A stretch of DNA of 64,000 nt, from contig JACDQD010000006.1 of the NCBI GenBank assembly GCA_019843655.1, positions 28,228,246 to 28,292,245 on the forward strand, in the 5' to 3' direction. The translations under genes were made by a program, and so were the position numbers. Under the pieces are notes generated by a model, which saw only the letters and a list, made by a program, of their open reading frames with translations, was not told where the DNA came from and did no database searches. Positions within the stretch are counted from its first letter, which is position 1; each line of letters starts with the position of its first letter. Shown piece by piece: positions 37,576 through 48,560 of this stretch. The DNA is from Lethocerus indicus (Eukaryota > Arthropoda > Insecta > Hemiptera > Belostomatidae).

Positions 37576-38997
37576 TTCAGAATATTCGGCCTACCCATCG
37601 TGTTCTCGTTCACTGGACGGTATTTTTTAACTGGCCGCCGGTTCGAAATAATTTCGTGACACCACAAGTGTCCTTGTCCGAACCTGTATAAGTCAATTTA
37701 ATCGCTCAGTTCTCATTTCCTTCCGCCTACTCGCGGCTTTTTTAAACGAAAAATGAAAAGCAACGAATCTCTGGAATATTTAAAATCGGAATGTATCCAA
37801 TATATCCATAGAAATTAATATATTTAACGAGATCATAAAAGGGGGGAAATATAATATGAAATAAATAAATAGTAAAACACCGCCTCGGAAATGTAGGCGT
37901 TATTAGCATACATTTTTCCGAGAGTTTCAAAGCTATGAGCCTACACTCGACACTAACCACTATCGCGACTTATTCTATACACATAAGATAATTTCTAATC
38001 TAGTTTTGATTTTTATTATCGATATTGAACACAAACACGACACAGACCTAATCGATATGTTGCACGAGGAGGAACTGAACAAACTGAACCGCGTTTTCGA
38101 GTTCCGGCAGACGCGACAGACTGCTCAAGTGTCGAACTACCGACGACGGCGGAAAGCCAAAGTTGGTCCGGTATCATTGTGGCCGATACTGGCAAGAATC
38201 ATCGTATTCTATAACCAAGCGGTTGAGATAAAATATTCAAAGTTGACCAGACTATAAAATATAGTCGAGGCGATTAAATGAACGGGGATTAATTGGCTAT
38301 AACGCTATTACAATTAGCCGTGTTTGATGCAGCGTGAATTGTTGCAATTTAGCGCTGAAAAAAATATCCCAGACTGCGAAACAAACGGCCTTTCCCGATC
38401 TATCTGTCCCATTATGACCAAACAGAGGAAACGAGTTTGAAAATGTCGGAAAGATCGAAACAGATATCGGTGCTTTTCGCTTAATCATAGTTGGCCGACG
38501 GATGGGTACAAGTGATTCGATTACAAAACTGAAAACTATAAAAACGGAATCGTCAATTCTAATATAAACTTGAGTAAATAAACAAAATATAATGGGTTAG
38601 GCATAATATGGGATTTCAGGAGTAGTATTTTCAGTTGTCGAAGTTTATAAATAAAATGTGGTACACAACAGACTACCCGGGGGTAACCAATATCCCTTTC
38701 GCGTATATCTGAACGGTCCTCGACAATTCGACAACATGTATTCTACCGTAAATTATTGAATCGGTGTAGATTAGGAAATAATAAGACGGTTTTATGTACT
38801 AAACTCAACGTTATAAGGCCACGGTTTTCCGCTCTACGGTTCACACAACTGCACAGTCAGGTTTCGAATCGTCTGACGTCACTGATCTTTTCAATCTGAC
38901 AATCGAGAAATGTTTACGACATTTCTTTTGTTTCGCTAGCGCCAGTGATGAAAGACGTAAGATTTAAAACGCAATTTTTAATCTGACAACAAGCACT

Positions 38998-39255
38998 ACA
39001 CGGATTTCTGTTCTCCCCCGCTTCCGTTGGGCAGGACTTGTTCTTTGTGTCCAGACAGGTTTCGGCTGTCCGCCGTCTTCAGTAGCGGTGTACACTGTGT
39101 ACAGTGACAGTGCAGTGAGGATGCCCGAAAAACATCCAAAGTGCCGACAGTGACTATCGTGACTAACACCGCTACTGAAGATGGCGAGAGCGGCCGAAAC
39201 CGGTCTAGCAAAAGACCAAATCAGCGAGACGAGACGGAAACGCCACAAAAATACA
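38998..39255. mobile_element. Foldback family copy
   Basis: A diverged left arm (CCAGACAGGTTTCGGCTGTC) and a well-conserved right arm from CAGTGACAGTGCAGTGAGGA to GCGAGACGAGACGGAAACGC. The right arm carries the full conserved core discussed as hammerhead-like (39171-39209). Confidence 0.75.
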
Positions 39256-39726
39256 ATAGAAATGACATTTTTTTTTCAAATCCAAAGTGTTAACATTTAA
39301 TTACAAACAATAGAATCCGCGTATCTTTTCCAGAAAAAAGAAGAGAAGTAGATTGGAAGGTATTTGAAAACACGAAAAAAAACACTCTGGGTCCACAAAC
39401 AGCAGTCGCATATTAACCTTACTGATAGCGAAAACGTGACATGGCTAACAGGTTTTTAAAGATGAGCTCGAGGAAAACATTTTAAAAATACCCTCCAATC
39501 AGTACAGGAGTGAAGGTGAAATCGAGTGCAGAGTCAAAGCGGCATGTGCTTGACACACATATCGTCTGTCAGATAGTGCAATAGCATATTATTAGTGTAA
39601 GGTTGGACGTTCATTAGGAGATCAACGAAAGCGTATTTGTATTTCTCGCACCGAGTATTGTTTCTATATTATACTGTTTTTCAAATTGAAATTTTCCATT
39701 ACAACCGAGTTACGGATGCAAAGAAA

Positions 39727-39760
39727 GGGTGGAACTGAGGGTGGTGGGGGGGACGGGGTG
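39727..39760 (+). other. G-rich quadruplex-type tract
   Basis: GGGTGG, GAGGGTGGTGGGGGGG and GGGG runs close together on the plus strand could form a quadruplex. Sequence composition only. Confidence 0.4.
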
Positions 39761-40482
39761 TAGATAACGAAGTGCTGACGGTATTTTTCGAAGTGCCATC
39801 TTTCTTGCTCACGCCGACTGGGAAAGATGAAAGGAAATCTCGTCTGGAGAATTTCCATAAGGAATTTCACCGGGGGACCGGTTCAAGATGGTGGCCGCCG
39901 GTTGCGATATTATATCCCCCCCGGGGGGGGGAGGGGCGCCTCCATTGTTGTTTGGCACGAGTCACGTGACGGGGGGGACGGAGGCGGAGCCGGCCAAACG
40001 GGTAATTGCTGTAATTTCCATTAGGACATCGTTGTAAATTGACTCTGTGAGAGGCCCGTCCCTATTTCGGCTAACGAGCTGGGCAGGGTTACATGACTTC
40101 ATGGGGGCCCTGCCTCGGTTGACAACCGAGTTGGGACCAACTTGGAAACAACAATGTTCGCTAATCACTTTTCTTAGGATGCCGAAAAAGCTAGACCCCG
40201 TTATTTGCCCCGTGGATATCTCTCTGCTTTGATTTAGGAGTAGATTATGTCCGGTTTCCGGCCGCAGTAGTACCGATCGCTACACTAAATATACCACTGA
40301 AATACTATTCTAAATACTATAAGAATCAAGGTGGAAGAACGCGGATCCCAAGAGCTACAATTGGGAATGTGGGTCGACGCCTAACGCAACTTTCTATCGC
40401 CAGTATCGATATTTCGACTGAAGAAAATCCACCCCGGAGGCCTTTTTTTTGTCTGGCAGACCGAATCAATTCGAAAAACTAA

Positions 40483-40735
40483 ACAGACCTGTTTTGTGGT
40501 CTGCGAACTGGGGTTGGAATACCGTAAATTTCCTGTGTTTCTGTGTCTCCTCTCGCCGGTTTCGTCTTTTGCTAGAACGGTTTCGGCCGCTCGCCGTACA
40601 AGTGACAGTGCTGCAGTGAGGTTGCCCGAAAACAACATCCGCTACTGAAGAAGATGGCGAGCGGCCGAAACCGGTGTCTAGCAAAAGACCAAACCGGCGC
40701 GAGAGGAGACGGAAACACCACAAACCTACAATACG
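40483..40735. mobile_element. Foldback family copy, adjoining a long-TIR element
   Basis: The left end ACCTGTTTTGTGGTCTGCGA and arm TTTTGCTAGAACGGTTTCGG are inverted against CCGAAACCGGTGTCTAGCAA and GAGAGGAGACGGAAACACCA. Small insertions (GAAGAAGATGG, GGTGTCTAGC) disturb the conserved core. The next element starts about ten bases after it. Confidence 0.75.
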
Positions 40736-40745
40736 TATACCTTTT

Positions 40746-42388
40746 GGCCCAGAGATCACCTCACATGTTAAAACATGTCAAAAGCGCCATCATTGGGTGG
40801 TTTCTTTGTCGTGACTAACACGCCGAAATAAATACATGTATCAATTGCACCCATAACTGTATAGGTTGATTGTGCAAAAATACCTTTTAATCTGAAAATT
40901 GAGTTATAAAAAATTCTTGTTCAAATCGCGTCGACATCGCTGGATACGGCCACAGATATTCGTTACTCGCGTAGAGCAAATCTGTTCGAGGGGGATTCGG
41001 AAAAAAAAGTGAGTTATAATTCATACTGGAGGCGAAGGTAGTTACACAGCGAGAGTGGCGAAGCTCCCCCGAAAATCTCCCTACCTTAGAGACCGGACAA
41101 TGGAGGAGGTGGTACGGCCGAAGTGGTCTCGAGGCGGGCGCCGTCGAGGAAATGATTGTTGTATGAAAATGCGAGAGGGGGACGTGAGGCACGTAATGGG
41201 GGCCCCCGTGAGAAAGGACGAGTTCATAATTAGAAGGAAGAGGACGTCTTCAAAGGACGCGCGGCACGGCCGGGCCGAGTTGGAGGAGGAGGAGGAGGAG
41301 GGATTCTTTTTTTTTTCACAACGGAAACACACACGAACCCGGCAACTTTCAACTTCGAATTATGTACGCGAATCCGGACCGTACGCGACAATAGGGTTCT
41401 CGGACCGCTCTGGAAACTACGATGCGGCCACACCTGCTAATAAACAGTCCGCGCGCTCAGGTGAACAACGGCCGGCTTCGGGCTAACATTTTTACCGCAA
41501 CAACGACCCCGGGGGAGGGTACTTCGATCCGATAAAAACTTAGCCCGAGCCGTTCAAAAAATGCGTTCAAAATTTAAAACGTCCAGTCGCGATGAGGTTG
41601 TAGAGGAGTCGGGAGTCGCTGATTTCGTCATGCGAACAATTTTGATACATCGTATATAAAATTCATGAAAGCGACTTCCTTCATAGGACACACACTAAAC
41701 ACTTTCCTCTTAGAGCTTAGTTCTTGAATATTTACATAGACTTGGACTTCACCTTGTAAACTTAGTTGGCACTCTGCGCGTTGACATCACTATTCCTGCA
41801 ATCAGTTATGCAACAGATTCTCCGCCGTAACGACCGCACAGTAAATTACCGGAAATTAGAAGTAATTTCGTCGAAGCGATTGTTTCAGAGAGTTCGCCCA
41901 AACCGGAAAATATTTTCATTTCCACTTTTCATGAGGAGCTTCTTATCGGGCACCAACCAAACATCTCGACCATCCTTCACATACGTCAGGAATTACTCTT
42001 CGAGCGAACGGCCAAGTCTTTAACCGTAATAGTCATGCTGTTGGAGGTAATACTACTTTCGGTCCGGCATCGCATGTTTCGTTACCGTGAATAACGCAGA
42101 TCGGCCGGTAAAGTCCCAGAGAGAAACGTGCTTCGGGCGGTTAGCTTAAATATTTGATTGGGCACTCTTAACGCAAACGTAAGAGTCCGCCCATCCGAAA
42201 GAGCAAGTCCTCCCACTAATCTCTGGTAAGCAAGATATAAAAAGTTTTTTATTTTGCACAATCAACTTTTACAGTTATAGGTGCAATTGATACATGTATA
42301 TTTTTCACGTGTTTGTCTCGATAAAGAAACCACCCAGTGATGGCGTTTTTGACATGATTTAACTACTACCCGAGATGATCTCTGGGCC
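40746..42388. mobile_element. 1.6 kb element with inverted ends of about 140 bp
   Basis: The left end, starting GGCCCAGAGATCAC and running through AAGCGCCATCATTGGGTGGT, ATACATGTATCAATTGCACC and TTGATTGTGCAAAA, is matched in inverse orientation by 42255-42388 (TTTTGCACAATCAAC through GGTGCAATTGATACATGTAT to TGATCTCTGGGCC), at roughly 85 per cent by eye. The interior of about 1.35 kb shows no transposase; an open frame at 41055-41486 is rich in Arg and poly-Glu and looks random. It may be a non-autonomous DNA transposon or two solo copies in opposite orientation. I see no clear target-site duplication. Confidence 0.6.
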
Positions 42389-42439
42389 GGTGACGTTTAA
42401 GCCGTCGTGGTGGGGATGTTGGATGGGTAAAAGAGGAAA

Positions 42440-42805
42440 GGGACTGAACTGAAGTGGATTAGGATGAGGAGAAAGGGGCGGGAGTGGAACTTCGGGAACC
42501 GAGATTTTGCGACTTCGTCCACTGTCGGGGTATGTTGAGGTCATGGTGGGGATTGTGTGGTTAGAAACATACCGGGGGGAGCATTAAGGATGGTGCGAAG
42601 GACTTTTGATTGGAATCTGGATGCGAGCGATGTTGGATATCTCGGTGGAACCCCATAGCTCAATACCATATGTTCATGTCGGTTTGAGTACTGCTTTGTA
42701 TATCGTTTGTTACTTAAGGTCAATTTCGATGTCCGTTTTAGTAATGGCCTTAAGAGTCGAAATTTTCTGTTTAAGTCGATTCTTTTGAGTCCGGTGTCGG
42801 GATTC
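42440..42805 (-). pseudogene. Jockey-type LINE reverse transcriptase C-terminal fragment
   Basis: The minus strand encodes KFRLLRPLLKRTSKLTLSNK, a diverged middle segment (YGVPPRYPTS), and SRFQSKVLRTILNAPPGM. This is the pattern at the end of Jockey-clade non-LTR reverse transcriptases (L-L-x-R-x-S-K-L-x-L-x-N-K, a Y-G-x-x-L-W-G block, then RFQSKVLRxIxNAP). Frames are broken and there is no complete ORF, so it is a decayed, truncated insertion. A second fragment of the same region lies at 62277-62592. Confidence 0.7.
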
Positions 42806-43853
42806 CACAATAATATAAAAGGAAACGCGAGACATCAGATCGGGGTTCGTACCCAATTCCTTTATTCGTAGGTGAACACAGTAACGATCAAATAAATATA
42901 TCTCGTCAATGATTCAAAGTTGAGATAAATGAGATGGTTCGTGGAGTTTGGAACCAAGAAATGAGAACGTCGATTTATTAAGAATTATAAAAGTTATATA
43001 ACGAACACTGCGACTTCAAAAGTCCACATATGCAACGGAGGCGAGGCATGAAGTCATCAACTGCCGCGATGTTAATGTAATGCTACCTGACCGTAATGGC
43101 AACCTTCAACGCATGAGAGTCGGCAATAACGGCATGTGGGTATTTCCACGAGAAATGCCTCGGACATTACACGTTTTTTATAATTTGTCCTTTGTCTTAT
43201 CGTCGAAAAGGGTCGCGACTTATCGCCGTTCTGTCATTGAAAAACACAATGAAGGGAAGGGGGGGGGGGAAATAATTCTCGAAACTATTCGTATCATTTA
43301 ACTAAGGCAGGCTAAGGCAGGCGAGTCCGGATTCTTTAACACCCACGAACGCTCACGCCCCTCCAACCGCCTACCTTTACCGAAAAATTTGTTTTTCGGC
43401 CGCGTTAAAAATCAAAATTCTATCCTTTAAGCCGTATTTATACCGAAAAAACTTCCGGATATAAGGACGGGCCGCGACGGCGAGCGAATACAATATATCC
43501 GCCCCTATAGGCCCGCAAATTGTACCTAACCAACGGGGAAAGTTGTACAGACAACGGACAATTATAGAACAATCGAGTTGTTGTTTCTTTTTTATCAACA
43601 TCCGTGGGAATAATGTTAAGGACGCGAGTGGGCAAACCTATCTTCGTCCGACTACAAGGTAAACCCCCGTACCCTTTCGGAACCCGTTTCAGTCACACGT
43701 TTTAGAAAAAACCGCTACAGTTCGCGAGGCGACAACGCACAAACTATTTAGAGACGTTGGATTAAAGTTAAAGTGCCGCATGCATAATTAAATGGACGTG
43801 GCGCGCCACCTGGACATATCCAGGAGCTTGCCGTTGAACTCACGGTCGGGGAA

Positions 43854-44031
43854 TATAAAAATCTGCGCCCTCACAGTTCAGTTTAAAATTGTAGTCTGTC
43901 GGCCAGTTTTTAGTCGGAAAGTTTCACAGAAACGTGGAAAATAATTTCGCCGGGACAGTGGGCGGTTAAATGGCTCGTGAACTCGTGTGTAGGCCATGCC
44001 TCTCGGTCTAGGATCAAACGGTGGGGTAAGT
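43854..44031 (+). promoter_or_regulatory. Possible antisense promoter and first exon
   Basis: On the plus strand, TATAAAA (43854-43860) is followed 26 nt later by an initiator-like TTCAGTTT (A at 43880). An ATG (43996) opens MPLGLGSNGG, and a consensus GTAAGT donor lies at 44026. This spacing could mark a promoter and first exon running opposite to btsz within its large intron. No downstream exon was identified, and each element is common by chance. Confidence 0.2.
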
Positions 44032-44591
44032 AATTTTTTCTTTTTTAAAAAAAAAAACCGCCAGTCGGTCGTGCATAAATGGAAGCGGTCGTTTCAATTG
44101 CGGCCGGGGACAATTCTAGAGCTCTTCGACAATCGTAGAAAGCCCTTCAGAGTAGGAGAAGAAAGCATAAAACTTCCAATTACCCTAAGTGGGAGCAATA
44201 ATCTGAAACGGTTTCGGTTAAGCAGCCAATAACATCTACGTTATTGGCTTGAACAAATTTCTTTCCCCCCGGCGAAGAACAATCTACCCAATTAAAAATG
44301 CGCCAGAAGACTTATTTTCATATGTAAGGACCCCCTCTTGAGTTTAACCGAAAATGGGAATGTTCTTATTCTTAGTTGATTTCATTCGTGAAGGACTAAT
44401 TCAAGACTACTGTATAATTCAAACTAATGTTTTGATGAAGACCAAATCAACAGACCGAAATATAATTTTAAAATATCCTCGATATCCTTTTGCGTTGCTA
44501 TATAAAATTCAGGCGTTTCAAATAGCAGATATAATTTCTCAATATACGTCGAGTACCCACGTGATACTCGATTAACTGAACAAACAAGGCG

Positions 44592-44592
<1 letters not shown>

Positions 44593-44648
<56 letters not shown>
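44593..44648. repeat. TA microsatellite
   Basis: About 28 uninterrupted TA units. Confidence 0.9.
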
Positions 44649-44649
<1 letters not shown>

Positions 44650-44933
44650 CGTCGTAAATATGTTTCTTGCCGCCATTGATTTACAAATTATAACCAGACT
44701 ACTAAATAAAGCGCTTTTTGACGACGGGAAAAAATCTTTCATATTACCGAATCCAATATGGTAATGGAAGGAAAACCTTAACAGACGCGGTATATATTAT
44801 GCGGTATAATTACGCTTTCAAACGGAATACGGTATTAATGGAGGTTTTGGCGGCCAACAATACGTCATACCGAAAGATCGTAAATATAAATTCCTGCAGC
44901 ATGTTCAATATCAATTGTAACGCGTAAATTAAT

Positions 44934-45100
44934 CAGTTTAACAGACCTGTTTTGCTGTCTGCCAGGTGTTGGAATGCCCGTCGATTTGTTGTATTTCTGT
45001 CTAACAGAGCGCTACTGAAGACGGCGAGCGGCCGAAACCGGTCCGGCGAAAGACTAAAACCGGCGAGAGGAGACAGAAACGCACCTCAACTACTGCAATA
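44934..45100. mobile_element. Foldback family copy, left arm internally deleted
   Basis: The left terminus TTTAACAGACCTGTTTTGCT through TTGTTGTATTTCTGTCT joins directly to the right arm AACAGAGCGCTACTGAAGAC, which continues to GAGGAGACAGAAACGCACC. Confidence 0.7.
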
Positions 45101-45828
45101 TATCGGCAGCACTACAATATAGTGTGGTGGCACAATGGAATATTGTTAAACTAGTCTACTACACGACGTGCACAAAACGCTGTATAAAAAATGGATATAC
45201 GGAGAAAGTAAGTACGCTGGAAGGGCCTTGAAAGCTCCATCTGTTATAAAGTCAGAAGGAAGGAATTTTTCGAAATACCAAAGAATATTTTAAACCGCTA
45301 GTACTTTCAAAACGGTTGTTCCTAGTTTTGAAGCTGTATTTATGGATTTTCTTCATTATTATTATTATAGCACTCCTATAATTACGACATCACGAACACC
45401 GTAACGTTGTCGTCTGCTTTTAACCTAATTATCAATATCGAGGGGATCCCTTAACAATTTACAGAGAGTTTATCGCACGAATAATACAAAATACATGGTA
45501 TGATTCAAACGAACATTGGGAAGAATTTAATGGGACATTAAATTGTTTAATGTTCCAATTGCCCCACTTTAAATTTTCCTTAATTCATAGATAACTCGTG
45601 AAATTATTGTACGTTGTAAGCAATGTAGGTAAATGTTAAAGCGAAAAGTTTGAGACTGTTGTTGACAAATCGCTTGGGCGAACGGCCGAATAAACAGACG
45701 AAATATTGTAGATTTACTTAAAGATAGAGGAGTGGCAAGGTAATAGTGGGCGTATCGAGAGAGCTCGAGTCTCGAGATACAGAATTTCCCAAACGACAAA
45801 ATCGACTGAAATACTGAAATTAGTTCAA

Positions 45829-45950
45829 CATGCCTCGTTTTGTGGCCTGCGAGGGTTTTGGAATACCGTAGATTTCGTATGGCCGAAACCGGTCTAGCGA
45901 AAGACCAAAATCGGCGCGAGGAGACAGAAACACAACAAATCTACGGTACA
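45829..45950. mobile_element. Foldback family copy, minimal
   Basis: The left terminus (CATGCCTCGTTTTGTGG to TACCGTAGATTTCGTAT) is fused to the end of the right arm (GGCCGAAACCGGTCTAGCGA to CAAATCTACGGTA). The whole middle is deleted, giving a solo-end-like remnant of about 120 bp. Confidence 0.7.
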
Positions 45951-46705
45951 AGCAATATTGTACAATTGCACATTATCGTCCCCTAATGACCTACGCCTAA
46001 TGCTTTGTACGAAAATAATGTTAAACTGCACGAATACACAGTGTCTGTTGCTCGTTTGGTTGGAATGAAATTTAAGTCATTCGATGTACCATCATAATTC
46101 TCCTGATTGTTTGTACCTGTTTTCTGTTCCCACTTTATTATTTTAAATTTTCCACCATTATAAATTGACTGTAAATACTTTTTCTTCGAATATACCTAAA
46201 TATATCACGTTTGCCTGCCCGCCTACCCTGTATCAAGTCAAAATATACTTGTATCGTTCTCAATTTTATTATGTTAATCAGGAATTATATATAATAAAAA
46301 TCCCGGAACTTAAATTACAACTTATTATAAGCAATTATTACTGCCGGATTCAGTGGTTTTATATCATTCTCAACCGGATTAACTCTATAACAATTTCAGT
46401 CACTGATGATCAGACATGTTGCCCATTAAAATTTTCTTCGAGTTGCCTTTAAAATAGTATTTTCTATCGAAATCAGTCCTACGGGTTTACCGGGAGGCAT
46501 GTAAGCATTACAATATTACTGATTACGGCGAAAAACCGAGACCGTTCCAGCGAAGAGTGGAGAGAGAGAGTGTTCGCAGCAACTTTCCTTGAAGTTTTAC
46601 TCAAAGACCGCTTAAAAAAGGTACTCGTTACACGAAAAAAAGGGGTAAATGATACTCGGCGAAATTGGAAAGAGAAAATCGAAATAGCGAGTAGAAGAAC
46701 TAGAG

Positions 46706-46942
46706 AGTAAGAGAGAGAGAGAGAGAGAGGGATAGGGAGGAGATGGGAAAGGAGTAAGAGAGAGAGAGATAGGGAGGAGATGGGAAAGGAGTAAGAGAGA
46801 GAGAGAGGGGATAGGGAAGAGATGGGAAAGGAGTAAGAGAGAGACAGGAGGATAGGGAGGAGGAGAAAGGAAAGGAGTAAGAGAGAGAGGGGGATGGGGA
46901 GAAGATAGGAAAGGAGTAAGAGAGAGAGATAGGGAAAGAGCA
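46706..46942. repeat. Purine-rich minisatellite, unit about 36-38 bp
   Basis: About six units of the form GTAAGAGAGAGAGA-TAGGGAGGAGATGGGAAAGGA, all purine except for single T bases. Minus-strand frames give Leu/Ser/Pro-rich peptides that are artefacts of the repeat. Confidence 0.85.
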
Positions 46943-47375
46943 ACGTTGCCAGGTAGTGCCCACGCTATGACCACCGACGGTAACAATACCCGGGGGTTCA
47001 GGAACCGTCCAGGGGGGGCGTTAATCCCCCGATTAAACCACCGATAGAGTAATTATCCTAGCACTAGGACAGAGTCGGAAGCCTCGCTAATGGATGGTGG
47101 GGGCGGCGGGGGGCGGGCGACCTGTTCACCGGTCGCGCCATATGTCTGGTCAACGTCTAACCGAAACTCAACAGCTGTTCCTCAATACACCTTCCTCAAT
47201 ACACCACCCCCTCAATATAACTCCACGGCAGTCCGAATCGACCGCACGCCCCCAACCGGTCCACCTTCACACCAACAGAAGCCTCACACATCGAATATAT
47301 CCCCGCAGTTTCCCTATAGATACACCGCACCAGCCCGATAGACGATAAAATGACGGATAAATAGAAAAAAATTAA

Positions 47376-47817
47376 CCCTTAACGAAAGAACGCCGCCATA
47401 CACGCGGCATGACGCGATATTTTTTTAGGTTCGGGCCTTATGGCATATGGTAAAATTTACAGTATCTCAAAAGTTGCAGGGCCGCAAATTTCTCCTAATA
47501 TCGTCGAGCCTATCGATACGATATTCGAGTGTTGATAATAGATTGAGAAGAGATCAATTTGGAATAATTGGAAAAATGTAGAAAAGGAAGAATTTTGGGC
47601 TTTTCTTTCTTTCTGTAATTTTCAATACGGGCACAATTCCGTTAGAAAATAAATTTGAATATTGGTCAACAAGCGATATTAGCACAAAATCCACAAGGGA
47701 TCGTTTCAGTCAAATATTTTGTACGCTATTCTTGAAGAAAATTCCGTCCGGGTATCCATCTTTGAAAACGCGAATTCAAAGAGCTAGCCATTTTAAATGC
47801 GCTCGTTCGTTAAGGAT
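47376..47817. mobile_element. Possible piggyBac-like MITE
   Basis: TTAA (47372-47375) precedes CCCTTAACGAAAGAACGC. An inverted, diverged partner GCGCTCGTTCGTTAAGGAT closes at about 47817. TTAA plus a CCCTT-type end is the piggyBac pattern. The right TTAA copy is not intact (TATAATTA follows), and the interior of about 440 bp shows no transposase. Confidence 0.4.
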
Positions 47818-47838
47818 ATAATTACGAAATAAAATATA

Positions 47839-48560
47839 GGGTGTCCCAAATTAACGCAAGATTTGAAATTTGCCACCATTCTTGGAGTAAAGTTGGGGCA
47901 ACCGTATTAAAAAAAAAACCATTTGACAGCCGACAGTTTAGGGTCAGTACAAACGGGAGCGTTACACGATAGAACAACGTGTTTTCATTGTTGAACAATA
48001 TTTCAAAAATAATGAAAGTTTGGCGGCTGCAGTTCGATTTTCATTCGATATTCATCTCTAGGTCCGGACCTCGAATTTGTCCGACCTCTTATTAAATAAA
48101 AAGGATCACTAACCTAAGGATCGTTAACCTGAATGCTTCGCTATTCAATTTGAGTCGGTAATGAAATAGATTCTTGTGTAACGCAAGTTGAATAGAAATG
48201 GGAATACGTGGACTAAAGTAAACACCTTTTAACGAATATATCTATAGGATTATTGAAAATATAAATTCAAAAATTGCTACAAACTACAGCGAGGTCTAGC
48301 TCAAATATGTTCGGCTGGTCAGTAAATATCTGACTTCCCAAAATTAGCGCAAGATTTGAATTTGCCACCATTCTTGCAGTAAAGTTGGGGCAACCGTATT
48401 AAAAAAAAACCCTTTTGACAGCCGACAGTTTAGGGTCAGTACAAACGGGAGCGTTACACGATAGAACAACGTGTTTTCATTGTCGAACAATATTTCAAAA
48501 ATGATGAAAGTTTGGCGGCCACAGTTCGATTCAAATCTCGCGTTAATTATGGGACACCCT
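47839..48560 (+). mobile_element. Mariner/Tc1-like element with duplicated 5' segment
   Basis: Ends GGGTGTCCCAAATTAACGCA (47839) and an inverted TTAATTATGGGACACCC (to 48559), with TA on both outer sides. A segment of about 200 bp at its left end is repeated almost unchanged at 48340-48530. Both copies encode YTIEQRVFIVEQYFKN, the helix-turn-helix start of a transposase found widely in arthropod mariner-type elements; the first copy continues NESLAAAVRFSFDIHL and a stop. The 270 bp between the two segments is unrelated. Confidence 0.65.

Noticed and set aside
38006..38257. Plus-strand ORF with DLIDMLHEEELNKLNRVF
   Set aside because: It looks somewhat protein-like, but no domain, splice context or repeat copy supports it; left unannotated.
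41055..41486. 143-residue plus-strand ORF inside the long-TIR element as its transposase
   Set aside because: Composition is Arg/Glu-rich with a GGA microsatellite and no catalytic motif.
46479..46986. Leu/Ser-rich membrane-like ORFs on the minus strand
   Set aside because: They translate the purine minisatellite in several frames equally well.
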